Part shown: piece by piece, positions 9,245 to 18,224 of the stretch
How the letters are laid out: each line of letters begins with the position of its first letter
How positions within the stretch are numbered: the stretch's first letter is position 1
Source of the DNA: CAZJQD01 sp964548165 [NCBI: uncultured bacterium]
GTDB lineage: Bacteria; UBA8481
Assembly (NCBI GenBank): GCA_964548165.1
Contig: CAZJQD010000006.1
Coordinates: 1 to 64,000, forward strand
Direction: 5' to 3'
Length of the DNA stretch: 64,000 nt
The notes under the pieces: generated by a model
Seen by the model: the letters and a program-made list of their open reading frames with translations, nothing else
What the model was told of the DNA's origin: nothing
Database searches by the model: none
Position numbers and translations under genes: made by a program

Positions 9245-10924
9245 CTAAGGGCTGGCCAAGGGATCTCGGTATCTCAACAACGTCAACTCGGGCCCGTCGG
9301 CGATCACGTCGTAGTGAGCCGCGATCCATTCATTGACCAGGGCAAAGTGGTTGGATCTCAAGAGTAGATCTGCCCGGTAGGGGCCGGGAGGCCTGACCTT
9401 GGCCAGGCGCTTCACAAGGAGCACCCACCGTGGCGGCGCGGCGGCCAGGCGGTCACGCTCCTGGGCGTCGTAGCGAGCGGTGAGCGCCGGCTGAAAGGTG
9501 CGCGCGTAGTTGAGAATGCGCCCGGGAGCAAGCCTGCGCAAAGCGACGTAAAGGGCGGGCGCCTCCGGGTAGGCCAGGAATCCGGCCTCGGGAGATTGAG
9601 CGAGATCCTCGCGGACCATCCCCAGCATGGCGTCCAGCTCCTCCCCGAACGGCGGATCGGTCCGGATTGCGTCGAGCCCAGGCGAAGTGAGCGGTCGTAC
9701 CTGGACCGGTAACGGAGGCGGCTGGTAGGGAAAGAAGTGCCGCGCGTACGCGCCTTCCAGAAAGATGGCGCACGAGATCGCCGCGAGCATCGTCGTGCGG
9801 GACCGTTCCGGGCTCCTGCCGTGCGCCCACGCACCGGCGAGCATGAGCGGAAGCGCAAGGAAGGCGCAGGAGTTGACGATCCAGGGGACATTCTGGGAGA
9901 GGGTGTCGGTCGCCAGCAGCGCCGTGGCGAAGAGCAGGAGAGGTAGGAGCCGGGGCGTCGGGTTCTCGCGGCGATGCCACAGGGACAGGATGAAGACGCC
10001 GAGGAGACCGATCACGATCCGCGGATACATCTCCCAGAATGGCGGCGGCCACGCGTAGATCCAACCCGGCGCGAGCAGGAGTGCTCCGGGGATGAAGTGG
10101 ATCGGGCGGGTTCCCAGGAGAAGCAGGAAGAGTCCGCCCGTATAGGCCAGCGGAACGTAGAACGGGGCGCGCTCGCCCGTCGGCGCCAGGAGCCTGAGCA
10201 CCATCTCCCACCCCCCCTTCTCGCCAGCCTGTCCCCAGAGGACGAAGGCCATGAATTCTTCCGTGGCGCCACCGTGAGCAAGCTGAAGGGCAAAGAGCGT
10301 AAGCGGGAGGAAGAATCCGAGGAGGAGCAGGGGGAGGCGCCGGCGGTCGCGAAACCATCCGTCCAGGACGGCCGCGCCCAGGCCGATCGCGCCGAAATTG
10401 GTCTTGGCCAGGAAGGAAACTCCAAATGCGATACCCGACGCGAAACCCGTCCACGGGCGGGAGAACACGCCCAGGTGGATGCGCGTGCCCAGGAGAAAGA
10501 AGACGAGGGCATCGAAATTGTACCAGGCAAAGCAGGGAAGCAGAGCGCCTCCCAGCGAGACCATCGGGAGCATGGCGAAGAAGCTCGGCCACGGAGGCAG
10601 GGCGGTGCGAAGACAGGAATAGGCCAGCAGAAGAATGGTCGCGTAGCTGAGCAGGAAATGAACGCGCTCAACCCACAGGTCCGCGCCGAAGACCGATATC
10701 CACGCGGCCTGGATCCAGATCGAGAGCGGAGGAATGTGGGGAAGAATGTCCCGGTAGAGCACCTTGCCCGAGAGGAACTCGCGGGCGTGCTGGAACGCGT
10801 AGGCTGAATCCGCGAGCGTGAGACCGGTCCAGGCGAAGGGCAGGGCATGCGCAAACCAGGCCGCCAGGAGCAGTGCTGGAGCGATAGCCTCGACCGGGAT
10901 CGTCCATCGCCTCGCGCAGGTCAC
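9245..10924 (-). CDS. Polytopic GT-C-like membrane protein
   Basis: Integral membrane protein of about 559 residues with ten or more hydrophobic segments in the first 410 residues and a soluble C-terminal domain (about 420-559). The first loop holds LADSAYAFQHAREFL and YRDILPHIPPLSIWIQAAW, an acidic-residue and PP pattern like the first periplasmic loop of ArnT/PMT-type lipid-linked sugar transferases. Substrate unknown. The start is uncertain: TTG 10960 opens the frame, but GTG 10924 lies 7 nt after TACGGT, the leaderless pattern seen at neighbouring genes, and is preferred here. It converges with the LysR gene. Confidence 0.75.
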   Translation of the reverse strand: MTCARRWTIPVEAIAPALLLAAWFAHALPFAWTGLTLADSAYAFQHAREFLSGKVLYRDILPHIPPLSIWIQAAWISVFGADLWVERVHFLLSYATILLLAYSCLRTALPPWPSFFAMLPMVSLGGALLPCFAWYNFDALVFFLLGTRIHLGVFSRPWTGFASGIAFGVSFLAKTNFGAIGLGAAVLDGWFRDRRRLPLLLLGFFLPLTLFALQLAHGGATEEFMAFVLWGQAGEKGGWEMVLRLLAPTGERAPFYVPLAYTGGLFLLLLGTRPIHFIPGALLLAPGWIYAWPPPFWEMYPRIVIGLLGVFILSLWHRRENPTPRLLPLLLFATALLATDTLSQNVPWIVNSCAFLALPLMLAGAWAHGRSPERSRTTMLAAISCAIFLEGAYARHFFPYQPPPLPVQVRPLTSPGLDAIRTDPPFGEELDAMLGMVREDLAQSPEAGFLAYPEAPALYVALRRLAPGRILNYARTFQPALTARYDAQERDRLAAAPPRWVLLVKRLAKVRPPGPYRADLLLRSNHFALVNEWIAAHYDVIADGPELTLLRYRDPLASP

Positions 10925-10931
10925 ATCCGGC

Positions 10932-10937
10932 ACCGTA
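10932..10937 (-). promoter_or_regulatory. TANNNT -10 box of GT-C-like gene
   Basis: TACGGT on the minus strand, 7 nt before GTG 10924. It supports that codon as start over TTG 10960. Confidence 0.35.
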
Positions 10938-11108
10938 GCGCATGAGACCTCTGGTCGCAATTCAGAACCGGATACGCCGTCGCGCGACCCGCCGCCGGTT
11001 CGACGACCGACCCGCTTCCTCGATCACGACTTCCTGCCGGCGCAAGCCTGCGCGGTCCGCAAGACGCTTCCGCAGCCGCATCACCTCCGCTTCACCATCG
11101 ATTTGAAA

Positions 11109-11132
11109 GTGGCCATGGGACAGCCTGACCCC
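11109..11132 (+). repeat. Repeat arm directly upstream of B12-radical SAM gene
   Basis: Third close copy of the arm seen at 2312 and 3663 (core GGCCATGGGACAGCCTGACC). It ends one base before the TAAGGT box (11134-11139) that lies 6 nt from the ATG at 11146. The gap upstream (10961-11108) shows no recognisable gene; a minus-strand frame through it (about 48 residues, Arg-rich end) could be a remnant, but I cannot identify it. Confidence 0.7.
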
Positions 11133-11133
11133 G

Positions 11134-11139
11134 TAAGGT
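11134..11139 (+). promoter_or_regulatory. TANNNT -10 box of B12-radical SAM gene
   Basis: TAAGGT, 6 nt before ATG 11146, with no Shine-Dalgarno. Confidence 0.4.
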
Positions 11140-11145
11140 CTGCTC

Positions 11146-13026
11146 ATGAGAGTTCTGGTCTGGGGGGCGGGAGTGCTGGGGCGGCGTTGCGTGGAACGCC
11201 TGCGTGCCGAAGGGATCGAGGCCGCGAGCTTCATCGATCGCCGTCCACCCGAGGACGGGACTTGCCTAGGAATCCCGGTCCTTACGCCCGAGGAGACGGC
11301 GACGCGCGGCTTCGCCGGCATCTCCGCGGTCCTCCTGGCGTTCACGACGGACAAGGCTGGACCCGTCGCTTTTCTCGAGCAGGCCGGATTCCATGGCGTC
11401 GTCACCACGTTCATCGACGGCGTGCCCGTCGCCTCGCTATGCGATGCCCGCGCGGACCGCGCGCGCATCGCCAGCATCTACCCGCACATCGGCGCCGAGC
11501 TCGCCATCGAGCCCGGCCTCGACGTTCTCCTCCTGGACTGCCCGCCCCGGTTCCTCGCCCTGATGCCCAATGGGCTCGGCTACGTTCACAACATGCTCCA
11601 GAAGTCGGGGCTCCGGTTCCAGACCGTCGACGCCGACCTCGTCTTCTACCACCGCTTCCACTCCGACCGCATCCTCAACCGCGACGGTGATGGTCTTCAC
11701 CTCACCACAGGCGAGGTCATCGCCGACCCCTGGGGCGTCGACACGGCGGAGAAGGCCTGGAGCGATCCGAACTGCCTCGACCGCTTTCGCCCCGACATCG
11801 ACGAGCTGGTCGCGAAAGTGGTCGCGGCCCGCCCGCGCCTGGTCGGCTTCTCGCTCCACGACACCAATCTCCCGATCACGCGCGAGGTCGCCGCCGCCGT
11901 GCGCCAGCATCTGCCCGAGACCCTCATCCTCACCGGGGGCTACGACTGCGTGTACTACGACGTCGGCCCCAACCTCTTCACCGAGTTCGACTACATGGCC
12001 ATTGGCGAGGCCGAGACGACGCTCCCGGCCCTGCTCCACGCCCTCCACGCCGGCGAGCGGCCGCGCGACCTTCCCGGCATCATCTCGCGCTGGGACACGC
12101 CCGGCCGCCCGTGGGAACCGGCGCCGCTCCTCCACGACCTCGACGCCGTCGGCTTTCCCCGCTACGAGTGGGCGGACCTGAACGCCTACCGCAACTGGAA
12201 CGGCTACCAGCTGACGCCCATCGTCCTCTCGCGCGGCTGCCGCTGGTCGCTCTGCACGTTCTGCCACGAGCGCTTCCGCTGGCGCATCCGCTCCCCGAAG
12301 AGCATGGCCGACGAGATCCAGTGGCTCCACGAACGGGGGTGCCGCCTCTTCCACTTCAACGACAGCGATCTCTCGGGCGACCCCGACCGCGTGGCCGCCG
12401 TCTGCGACGAGCTCCGCGATCGCAAGCTCGATCTCAGCCTCATCGGGCAATTGCGCATCCACAAGAAGCACGACCTCGACTACTTCAAGCGCCTCAAGGC
12501 CGGCGGTTTCGCGCACCTGAGGTTCGGCGTGGATGCCTTCAGCCGCCACACGCTACGCCTCCAGAACAAGGGCTACACGGTCGAGATGATCGAGCGGACC
12601 ATGCGGGCCTGCACCGAGGCCGGGATCATGGCGACCGGGAACCTCGTCATCGGCGTGCCGCGAGAGACCGAGGAGGATGTCGACGAGACGATCGAGAACA
12701 TCGTCCGGTTCAAGCCCTGGATCCGCTCGATCGAGAACATCAACACGCTCATCCTCGGCCGCGGGGGCTTCTACTGGGACGAGCCGGCGAAGTACGGCAT
12801 CCGGTTTCGCGGGGACGAGGCGGAGATCAAGCGCGCCCACCCGAAGTTCATCCCCTCGGACCTCTGGTACAGCGAGGACCCCTTCATCGACCAGGAAGTC
12901 CGCCTGTCGCGGCTCGAACGGATCCTCAGGGCTCTCCACGAGAACGGCGTCGACATCGGCCCGTACGCGGCACGCATCGTCCAGGCGCTCGCGGCGGCCG
13001 GCCAGAAGCCCGTCGCCGCCGCGTGA
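11146..13026 (+). CDS. B12-binding radical SAM protein with N-terminal PglD-like Rossmann domain
   Basis: 626 residues, three parts. Residues 1-105 form a nucleotide-binding fold (VLVWGAGVLGRRCVERL, then IPVLTPEE) like the N-terminal domain of PglD sugar acyltransferases. Residues 120-330 look like a cobalamin-binding domain (RPRLVGFSLHDTNLPITREV, LTGGYDCVYYD, FDYMAIGEAETTL). The radical SAM core follows, with the cluster motif SRGCRWSLCTFC, spaced CX4CX2C rather than CX3CX2C as in a subset of B12-radical SAM enzymes, then FNDSDLSGD and GVPRETEEDV. A methyl transfer or rearrangement on a small molecule or sugar-linked substrate is plausible; the substrate is unknown. It stands alone, with no biosynthetic neighbours to narrow it. 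Confidence 0.85.
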   Translation: MRVLVWGAGVLGRRCVERLRAEGIEAASFIDRRPPEDGTCLGIPVLTPEETATRGFAGISAVLLAFTTDKAGPVAFLEQAGFHGVVTTFIDGVPVASLCDARADRARIASIYPHIGAELAIEPGLDVLLLDCPPRFLALMPNGLGYVHNMLQKSGLRFQTVDADLVFYHRFHSDRILNRDGDGLHLTTGEVIADPWGVDTAEKAWSDPNCLDRFRPDIDELVAKVVAARPRLVGFSLHDTNLPITREVAAAVRQHLPETLILTGGYDCVYYDVGPNLFTEFDYMAIGEAETTLPALLHALHAGERPRDLPGIISRWDTPGRPWEPAPLLHDLDAVGFPRYEWADLNAYRNWNGYQLTPIVLSRGCRWSLCTFCHERFRWRIRSPKSMADEIQWLHERGCRLFHFNDSDLSGDPDRVAAVCDELRDRKLDLSLIGQLRIHKKHDLDYFKRLKAGGFAHLRFGVDAFSRHTLRLQNKGYTVEMIERTMRACTEAGIMATGNLVIGVPRETEEDVDETIENIVRFKPWIRSIENINTLILGRGGFYWDEPAKYGIRFRGDEAEIKRAHPKFIPSDLWYSEDPFIDQEVRLSRLERILRALHENGVDIGPYAARIVQALAAAGQKPVAAA

Positions 13027-13030
13027 GCGT

Positions 13031-13912
13031 CTAGAAGGGCAGTTCCGCCATCGGCAGGGTCAGGACGTAGATCGAGGTCAGGACAAAGACCACGGCGCTC
13101 GCGATGAAGATCTTGTTCCGAACCGTGCTCTTGAAGACCGACGTGATGCCCGCGAAGAAGAGGCTGATGGTATAGAGGACGCCGGCGAAGTCGTACTTGT
13201 CGCCGATCTGGTTGAAGCGCTGACCCTCCGCAAAGCGATCCTGGGACTTCTTCTGCATCGCGACGCCTTCCTCCTGCATCGCCTCGTAGTAGGTCCGATC
13301 ATCGTCGAGGTCGACGTCGAGCGAGGCAATCAGGACAGCCGGCGGAATTTCGTCAGGATCGCCAGAAGCGGGGGCAGCGGGTGTGGCGGCCACGGCCGCG
13401 GGCGCGTCACCGTCATCCTCGTCCTCGGCTTCGACCGCGGCTTCAGCCGCGGCTTCAGCCGCGGGAGCCGGGGTCACCGGGGCCGCCGGAGCGGGTGCGG
13501 CCGCGGCAGGTGCGGCGGGAGCAGCAGCCTCCCCTTCCTCTACGGTCGGCGTGCGGTACTGCGGGGGGAGCTTGAGGGCCTTGTAGGCGGCATCGCTGAG
13601 CTGATACTGGTACAGGTAGCTCGCCAGGTTGAAGGCGCGGTTCTTGTCGACGACGTTCTGGGCGTCGCGGCCCTCGTTGATGAGTCGCTTGGCCTGGATG
13701 TCGATCGAGAAATCCGTGGAGATGTCGACAAAGGCCTCGGTCTGGAGCGTGGAGGCCTGCGTCGCAATCGTGGCCGCCTCGCCGTAAGCCCCCGCCTGAT
13801 TACCGCCCCAAAGCCCGGACTGAAAGCCGGCCCAGGCACTGCCGATCGCGGCCAGGCCCAGAAGAATCGCCATCCCCATCTCGAACTTGTCCGAAACCAA
13901 CTTGTCGTCCAC
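13031..13912 (-). CDS. Membrane protein with Ala/Pro-rich linker, DUF4337-like
   Basis: About 293 residues. One N-terminal hydrophobic segment (FEMGMAILLGLAAIGSAWAG), a soluble helical part, an Ala/Pro/Glu-rich low-complexity linker of roughly 70 residues (about 130-200), then two C-terminal hydrophobic segments (FAGVLYTISLFFAGI and FIASAVVFVLTSIYVL). The arrangement is DUF4337-like, function unknown. The GTG at 13912 is chosen because GGAGG lies 5 nt before it; ATG 13978 would add 22 residues without a ribosome site. It converges with the radical SAM gene 4 nt away. Confidence 0.7.
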   Translation of the reverse strand: MDDKLVSDKFEMGMAILLGLAAIGSAWAGFQSGLWGGNQAGAYGEAATIATQASTLQTEAFVDISTDFSIDIQAKRLINEGRDAQNVVDKNRAFNLASYLYQYQLSDAAYKALKLPPQYRTPTVEEGEAAAPAAPAAAAPAPAAPVTPAPAAEAAAEAAVEAEDEDDGDAPAAVAATPAAPASGDPDEIPPAVLIASLDVDLDDDRTYYEAMQEEGVAMQKKSQDRFAEGQRFNQIGDKYDFAGVLYTISLFFAGITSVFKSTVRNKIFIASAVVFVLTSIYVLTLPMAELPF

Positions 13913-14010
13913 GTGTTCCTCCGCGAGGTATCTGAATTGCAGCAGACGTACATACCGCTTCGGCGGGACAAATGTCAACTCGAGAGAACGGGAACCGCGA
14001 TGCGAGGGCG

Positions 14011-15177
14011 CTACAAGTATCCCATCGGGTCCTGGGCGACGCCGTTCTTGTAGACGGCAAAGTACATGGCATCGCCGTAGGGCGATGTCCCCGAGCGGCC
14101 CAGGACGGCGTTTCGGGCGACGCGCTGACCCACGGCGACGCCCACGGAGGAGAGATTTGCGTAGACGCTGGTGAGCCTGCCGCCGTGCCCAACAATGATC
14201 GTCTGGCCCATCCCGTGCATGCTCTGGATCGAGAGTACCTCGCCCTCGGCCATCGCCTTCACCGCCGAGCCATGAGCGGTCCGGATATAGACGCCGGGAA
14301 TCGTGACGCCCTCGGGTCGAAAGACATTGGAGTTGGAGGATGCCGTGGGGCGAGCGGTCGTGCCGCGCGTCGGCGTCGGCAATACGTTTTGCAGGGCTTC
14401 GAGGCGCGAGCGTATGACGTTCATGCGAGCCCGGATCTGGCCGAGGAGGGCGACGGTCTGGCGCCGCGCCTGCTCCTTGTCCGCGGTCTGCCGGTTGATC
14501 TGCTGCTGCGAGCGCGTCAAGCCGCTGACCTTCTGCTGGACGGCGGCGCGCGCCGCGGCGAGCTGACGCTCCTCGGCGACGAGCCGCGTGAGAACTTCTT
14601 CGCGCTCGCTCTTCATCCCTTCCAGCGATGTCTTCGCCGCGACCGTGCGCTGGATGAGCGCGACATCGGCGGCGGCGACGGCGCCCAGGAGGTGCTGGCG
14701 CAGTTCCAGCTCGGCCGCATCTCCTGACTTCAGGAGGTACTCGAGGTTCTGGCGCCGCGAGATGCTCATGAGCGCGCGCGCGCGGCGACCCAGGTATTCC
14801 TGGCTTCGTCCGATCGACTGCTGCGTGACCTCGATCTCGCCGCCCAACCTCGTGACCTCCTGCCTGACGCCGCTGACGCGGGCCTGCTGGTTCCGAAGCG
14901 TCTGCACGGCTGCCCGGAGCTCGGTCTGGGCGCGCACGAGCTGGCCCTGGTTCTGCCGGCCGAGGTTGCGCAGGCGACGGATCTCGGCCTCCAGTGACGC
15001 CAGCGATCGCTCGGCATTCCGGATCGTGGTCTCGACCTCCCGCCGCTCCCGCTGCAGGCGCTCAGCCTCCGTCTCGGCGACCGCGCCCTGGGCAAGCAGC
15101 GACAAGGCCAGGACGAAGACGGCCAGCGCCCGCCGCGAGGGCGTGCGATGCGGGACTATGGGGTGTAAGAGCGCCAT
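14011..15177 (-). CDS. EnvC-like coiled-coil protein with degenerate LytM/M23 domain
   Basis: Exported murein-hydrolase regulator of EnvC type, 388 residues: signal peptide (RRALAVFVLALSLLAQGAVA), a long coiled coil (about 40-270), then a LytM/M23 domain (about 290-388). The metal ligands of active M23 enzymes are missing: the usual H-x3-D position reads RTAHGSAV with no following Asp, and the final HxH motif is MYFAV. This is the state of EnvC and NlpD, which activate amidases instead of cutting. The start at 15177 follows GAGGAG; the upstream ATG at 15291 lacks a ribosome site. Expected site of action is the periplasm at division septa. Confidence 0.88.
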   Translation of the reverse strand: MALLHPIVPHRTPSRRALAVFVLALSLLAQGAVAETEAERLQRERREVETTIRNAERSLASLEAEIRRLRNLGRQNQGQLVRAQTELRAAVQTLRNQQARVSGVRQEVTRLGGEIEVTQQSIGRSQEYLGRRARALMSISRRQNLEYLLKSGDAAELELRQHLLGAVAAADVALIQRTVAAKTSLEGMKSEREEVLTRLVAEERQLAAARAAVQQKVSGLTRSQQQINRQTADKEQARRQTVALLGQIRARMNVIRSRLEALQNVLPTPTRGTTARPTASSNSNVFRPEGVTIPGVYIRTAHGSAVKAMAEGEVLSIQSMHGMGQTIIVGHGGRLTSVYANLSSVGVAVGQRVARNAVLGRSGTSPYGDAMYFAVYKNGVAQDPMGYL

Positions 15178-15312
15178 GCGGATCTCCTCAAACCTATCGG
15201 CGCCGGGGGAAAGACCTTGAGCCCTACCCGCCGCTCCCGTAGCCTCACGCCGCGCGGGGGCGAAGGTATTCCTCCCCGCGCCACGCATCATGCGAAAGGA
15301 AGGTGAGCGGGA

Positions 15313-16459
15313 GTGCTCGATGCCGATTTGAGGCTTCTCAACGATCTCTCCAAACAGCTCCTGGATCTGAGGGAGCGTCTTTGACGTCCCCCGGCTCGAG
15401 GGGGAACTTGGCCGGCTGACCGCCGCCTCGGAATCACCCGAGGTCTGGCAGGATCAGAAGAAGATGAGCGGGATCCTGAAAGAGATCACGGTCGTCAGGA
15501 CGAAGCTCGACCGCTACCGCGACCTGGAACGCCGGCTCTCCGATGCCCGCGTCCTCTCCGAGATGGCCGTCGAAGAGAATGACGCCGCGACGCTGGCCGA
15601 GGCGACGGCCGAGGCCGAGAAGCTCGTGCCCGAGATCGACCTCGCGATCACCGAGGCCTCGTTCACGCAGAAGCACGACATGGCCAACGCCATCATCACT
15701 ATCCATCCCGGGGCCGGCGGCACCGAGTCCTGCGACTGGGCCTCCATGCTCCACCGCATGTACCTCCGCTGGGCCGAGCGCGCCGGCTACCGCATCGAGC
15801 AGATGGACTACATCCCGGGCGACGAGGCCGGCCTGAAATCCGTCACGTTCATGCTCTACGGCCCCTACGCTTACGGGAAACTCCACGGCGAGAACGGCGT
15901 CCACCGGCTCGTCCGGATCTCGCCCTTCGACTCGAACGCCAGGCGCCACACCTCCTTCGTCTCCGTGGAGGTCATGCCCGAGGTCGACGACGACGTCGTG
16001 GTCGTCATCAACGAGGACGACCTCAAGATCGACACCTACCGGTCCTCCGGCGCCGGCGGCCAGCATGTCAACGTGACGGACTCCGCCGTCCGCATCACGC
16101 ACCTCCCCACCAACACGGTCGTGACCTGCCAGAACGAGCGGTCGCAGTTGAAGAACCGATCGAGCGCGATGAAGATCCTCAAGGCGAAGCTGTACGAGCT
16201 CGAACTGCGGGAACGCGAGAAGGAGCTCGACAAGATCCGCGGGGTCAAGAAGGAGATCGCGTGGGGGAGCCAGATCCGTTCGTACGTGCTCCAGCCCTAC
16301 ACCATGGTCAAGGACCTCAGGACGGGCACCGAGACCGGGGATACGCAGGGCGTTCTCGACGGTGAGATCGACCGATTCCTCAACTCCTACATCAAGTGGT
16401 CGGCCATGAAGCGCGCGGGAAAGGACACGGGGCCGGCAGTCGCGGACCTGGAGGACTGA
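15313..16459 (+). CDS. prfB: Peptide chain release factor 2, programmed +1 frameshift
   Basis: Recognises UGA and UAA stop codons. Translation starts at GTG 15313 (GGAAGG upstream), reads 23 codons (ending LLDLRERL) to CTT, then meets an in-frame TGA at 15382-15384. A +1 slip skips T15382 and continues DVPRLEGELGRL to the stop at 16459, 381 residues in all. Class motifs: GGQ loop in SSGAGGQHVNVTDSAVR, and the RF2 codon-recognition tripeptide SPF in RISPFDSNARR. The stop overlaps the next gene's ATG (TGATG). The frameshift means low RF2 raises its own synthesis. Confidence 0.96.
15370..15385 (+). promoter_or_regulatory. RF2 autoregulatory +1 frameshift site
   Basis: Slippery CTT TGA C (15379-15385), preceded by the internal Shine-Dalgarno-like AGGGAG (15370-15375) three bases before CTT. 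Same spacing as the classical prfB site. Confidence 0.93.
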
Positions 16460-18147
16460 TGCGGCGGCGCGGGCGAGGCGGGGAGAGCGAACCGCCGTCT
16501 CCGACGGATCCCCCTTCGCGCGAGGACGCGATGCCGCGGGGCGCAAGGCGAGATGAGGACCCGGCGCGCGACGAGCAGGCGGATGGCGAGCAGAAACCCG
16601 GCGCTCTCTTCGTGGCCGGCTGGCTGGCCGCGATCGGGCTCCTGCTCATGGCGGCCTGGTGGTCGCGGCCCGCGGTCACGGCGACCCCGGGCCGCCATGT
16701 GATCGTCCTGGCGGAGACACCGAATCTCACGGAACTCTCCGCGGACTCCGCCGCGCTCCGGTATTACGCCGGGCAGGGAGTCAGCGGCATCCTGGTTCGA
16801 GCCTCGACCCTGGGAAGTCTCTCCTCGGGAGGAAACGTGGCCCTGGCCACCGGCGCCGAGATCCTTCGCCTCTTCCGCATGGAGGGGATCGTGAACATCT
16901 TCATGTGGGAGCAGATCCGCGAGCGCCCGTTGCGCGTCGACGCCACGTACGTCTTCACCAATGACCTCGCGTTGCACGAGAACATCCTGGCCGCGTTGCA
17001 GAGAGACCTGGGGGAAGAGGCGGCAAGACCGTACCGGGACGGAGAGCACGAGTTCGGGGGCGAGATCCCGGGCAATTACATCATCGAGATCATCGCGCCG
17101 ATCGAGGTCGTACGCGGCATAGGCGTGGGTGTCGAGGGCATGGTGCGGCAGCGGCTGACGCAGGCAGGGATCGAGCCCGTCGTGGAGGTAGTGACGGCGG
17201 CCGACGTCAAGGCCCTGCCTGAGCCCCTGCCGGTGCTTCTCGTGACGGGCAATGCCGCCGCCGAGGCGCTCTGGAGCGAGCGACGCCCCGGGCGCATCCT
17301 CCTGACGCGCGGCGTGCGCAACCCCGGCTGGGAACAGGCGGTCCTGGCGGAGCGGCCGGCCGGCGAAACATTCGCCGTGCAGGGCGGAGCCGTGATCGTC
17401 GGGCTCTCGGAGATCGGGCCCGTCCTGGCACGCCTGCGCGAGCTGAACTTCAACGTCGGCGCCGCCGCCGCCGACCCGGGCGCGGGGCGCGAGCAGCCCT
17501 GGCGTCGCTGGACGGCAACGGCGTGCCTGGCCCTCGCGCTGGCCTGGACGATCACCTGGCTCGCCGGCGCCGCCTGGTCACTTCCCGCGCGCATCCTCGC
17601 CTGGACGCTCTCGATCGCCGCGGCCGCGATCTCGCCTTCCTTTTTCCCAGAGGGAGCCGGCATCCTCCTGGCCGCGTTGACTGGTCTCGTCGTTCTGCGC
17701 CGCGGCAACGAGAAATCCCGGGAGGAGCTGGGATTTCAGACCGCGCTAGGAATCGCCGCGATTCTCCTGGCCGGGCAACTGGTGCCCATCGGGCGGCCGG
17801 CCCCTGACCCCTGGACCGTGGCGCTCCTGGCGCTGGCCGCCGCGGCCGCCTGGAACATCCACGCGGCGGAATCCAGCGCCTTCCTCATCGCCGGCATCGC
17901 CCTTGCGGCATCACGTCTCCTGCCGACGGCGCCGCCCGCAATCGCCCTGCTCCTGGCCGCTTCCCTTGCCGCACCCGCCGTCCTCCGGCGCGTCGAGATC
18001 CGCGAGGCCGTTCAACTCCTCGCCTGGCCCAGCGCGCTCGCCATTCTCCTCAACCCCGACGTTTCGGGGCCAGCCCGCGGCGGACTCGCCGTCCTGGCGC
18101 TCGTGGCCATCGTCCTTCCCCTATTCCCCACGACGCGCCGCGCCTGA
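16459..18147 (+). CDS. Multipass membrane protein with soluble exported domain, DUF5693-like
   Basis: 562 residues. One N-terminal hydrophobic anchor (near residue 50), an extracytoplasmic domain of about 300 residues (ETPNLTELS at its start; GQGVSGILVRASTLGSLSSG; ELNFNVGAAAAD at its end), then eight or more hydrophobic segments. This architecture matches DUF5693 proteins, which have no assigned function. Its ATG overlaps the prfB stop (TGATG), so its expression depends on prfB translation. Ala/Leu-rich composition is typical of the multipass part. Confidence 0.75.
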   Translation: MRRRGRGGESEPPSPTDPPSREDAMPRGARRDEDPARDEQADGEQKPGALFVAGWLAAIGLLLMAAWWSRPAVTATPGRHVIVLAETPNLTELSADSAALRYYAGQGVSGILVRASTLGSLSSGGNVALATGAEILRLFRMEGIVNIFMWEQIRERPLRVDATYVFTNDLALHENILAALQRDLGEEAARPYRDGEHEFGGEIPGNYIIEIIAPIEVVRGIGVGVEGMVRQRLTQAGIEPVVEVVTAADVKALPEPLPVLLVTGNAAAEALWSERRPGRILLTRGVRNPGWEQAVLAERPAGETFAVQGGAVIVGLSEIGPVLARLRELNFNVGAAAADPGAGREQPWRRWTATACLALALAWTITWLAGAAWSLPARILAWTLSIAAAAISPSFFPEGAGILLAALTGLVVLRRGNEKSREELGFQTALGIAAILLAGQLVPIGRPAPDPWTVALLALAAAAAWNIHAAESSAFLIAGIALAASRLLPTAPPAIALLLAASLAAPAVLRRVEIREAVQLLAWPSALAILLNPDVSGPARGGLAVLALVAIVLPLFPTTRRA

Positions 18148-18192
18148 GGCGACAAGACCCAGAGGCACTGTGGCGATCGCTCGCCATTCCGG

Positions 18193-18198
18193 TATAAT
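18193..18198 (+). promoter_or_regulatory. Candidate -10 box of grpE
   Basis: TATAAT, 27 nt before the grpE ATG, with the ribosome site GAGGAGG between them. No clear -35 box and no CIRCE inverted repeat. Confidence 0.45.
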
Positions 18199-18224
18199 GG
18201 CGGGTCGATGAGGAGGACTACACC

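Noticed and set aside
10962-11145. Minus-strand frame in the gap before the radical SAM gene as a gene or transposase remnant
   Set aside because: Only about 48 Arg-rich codons before the repeat; no recognisable transposase motif.
14011-14300. Active M23 endopeptidase
   Set aside because: Both metal-ligand motifs are degenerate; an amidase-activator role fits better.
18150-18224. CIRCE heat-shock operator before grpE
   Set aside because: No TTAGCACTC inverted repeat is present.
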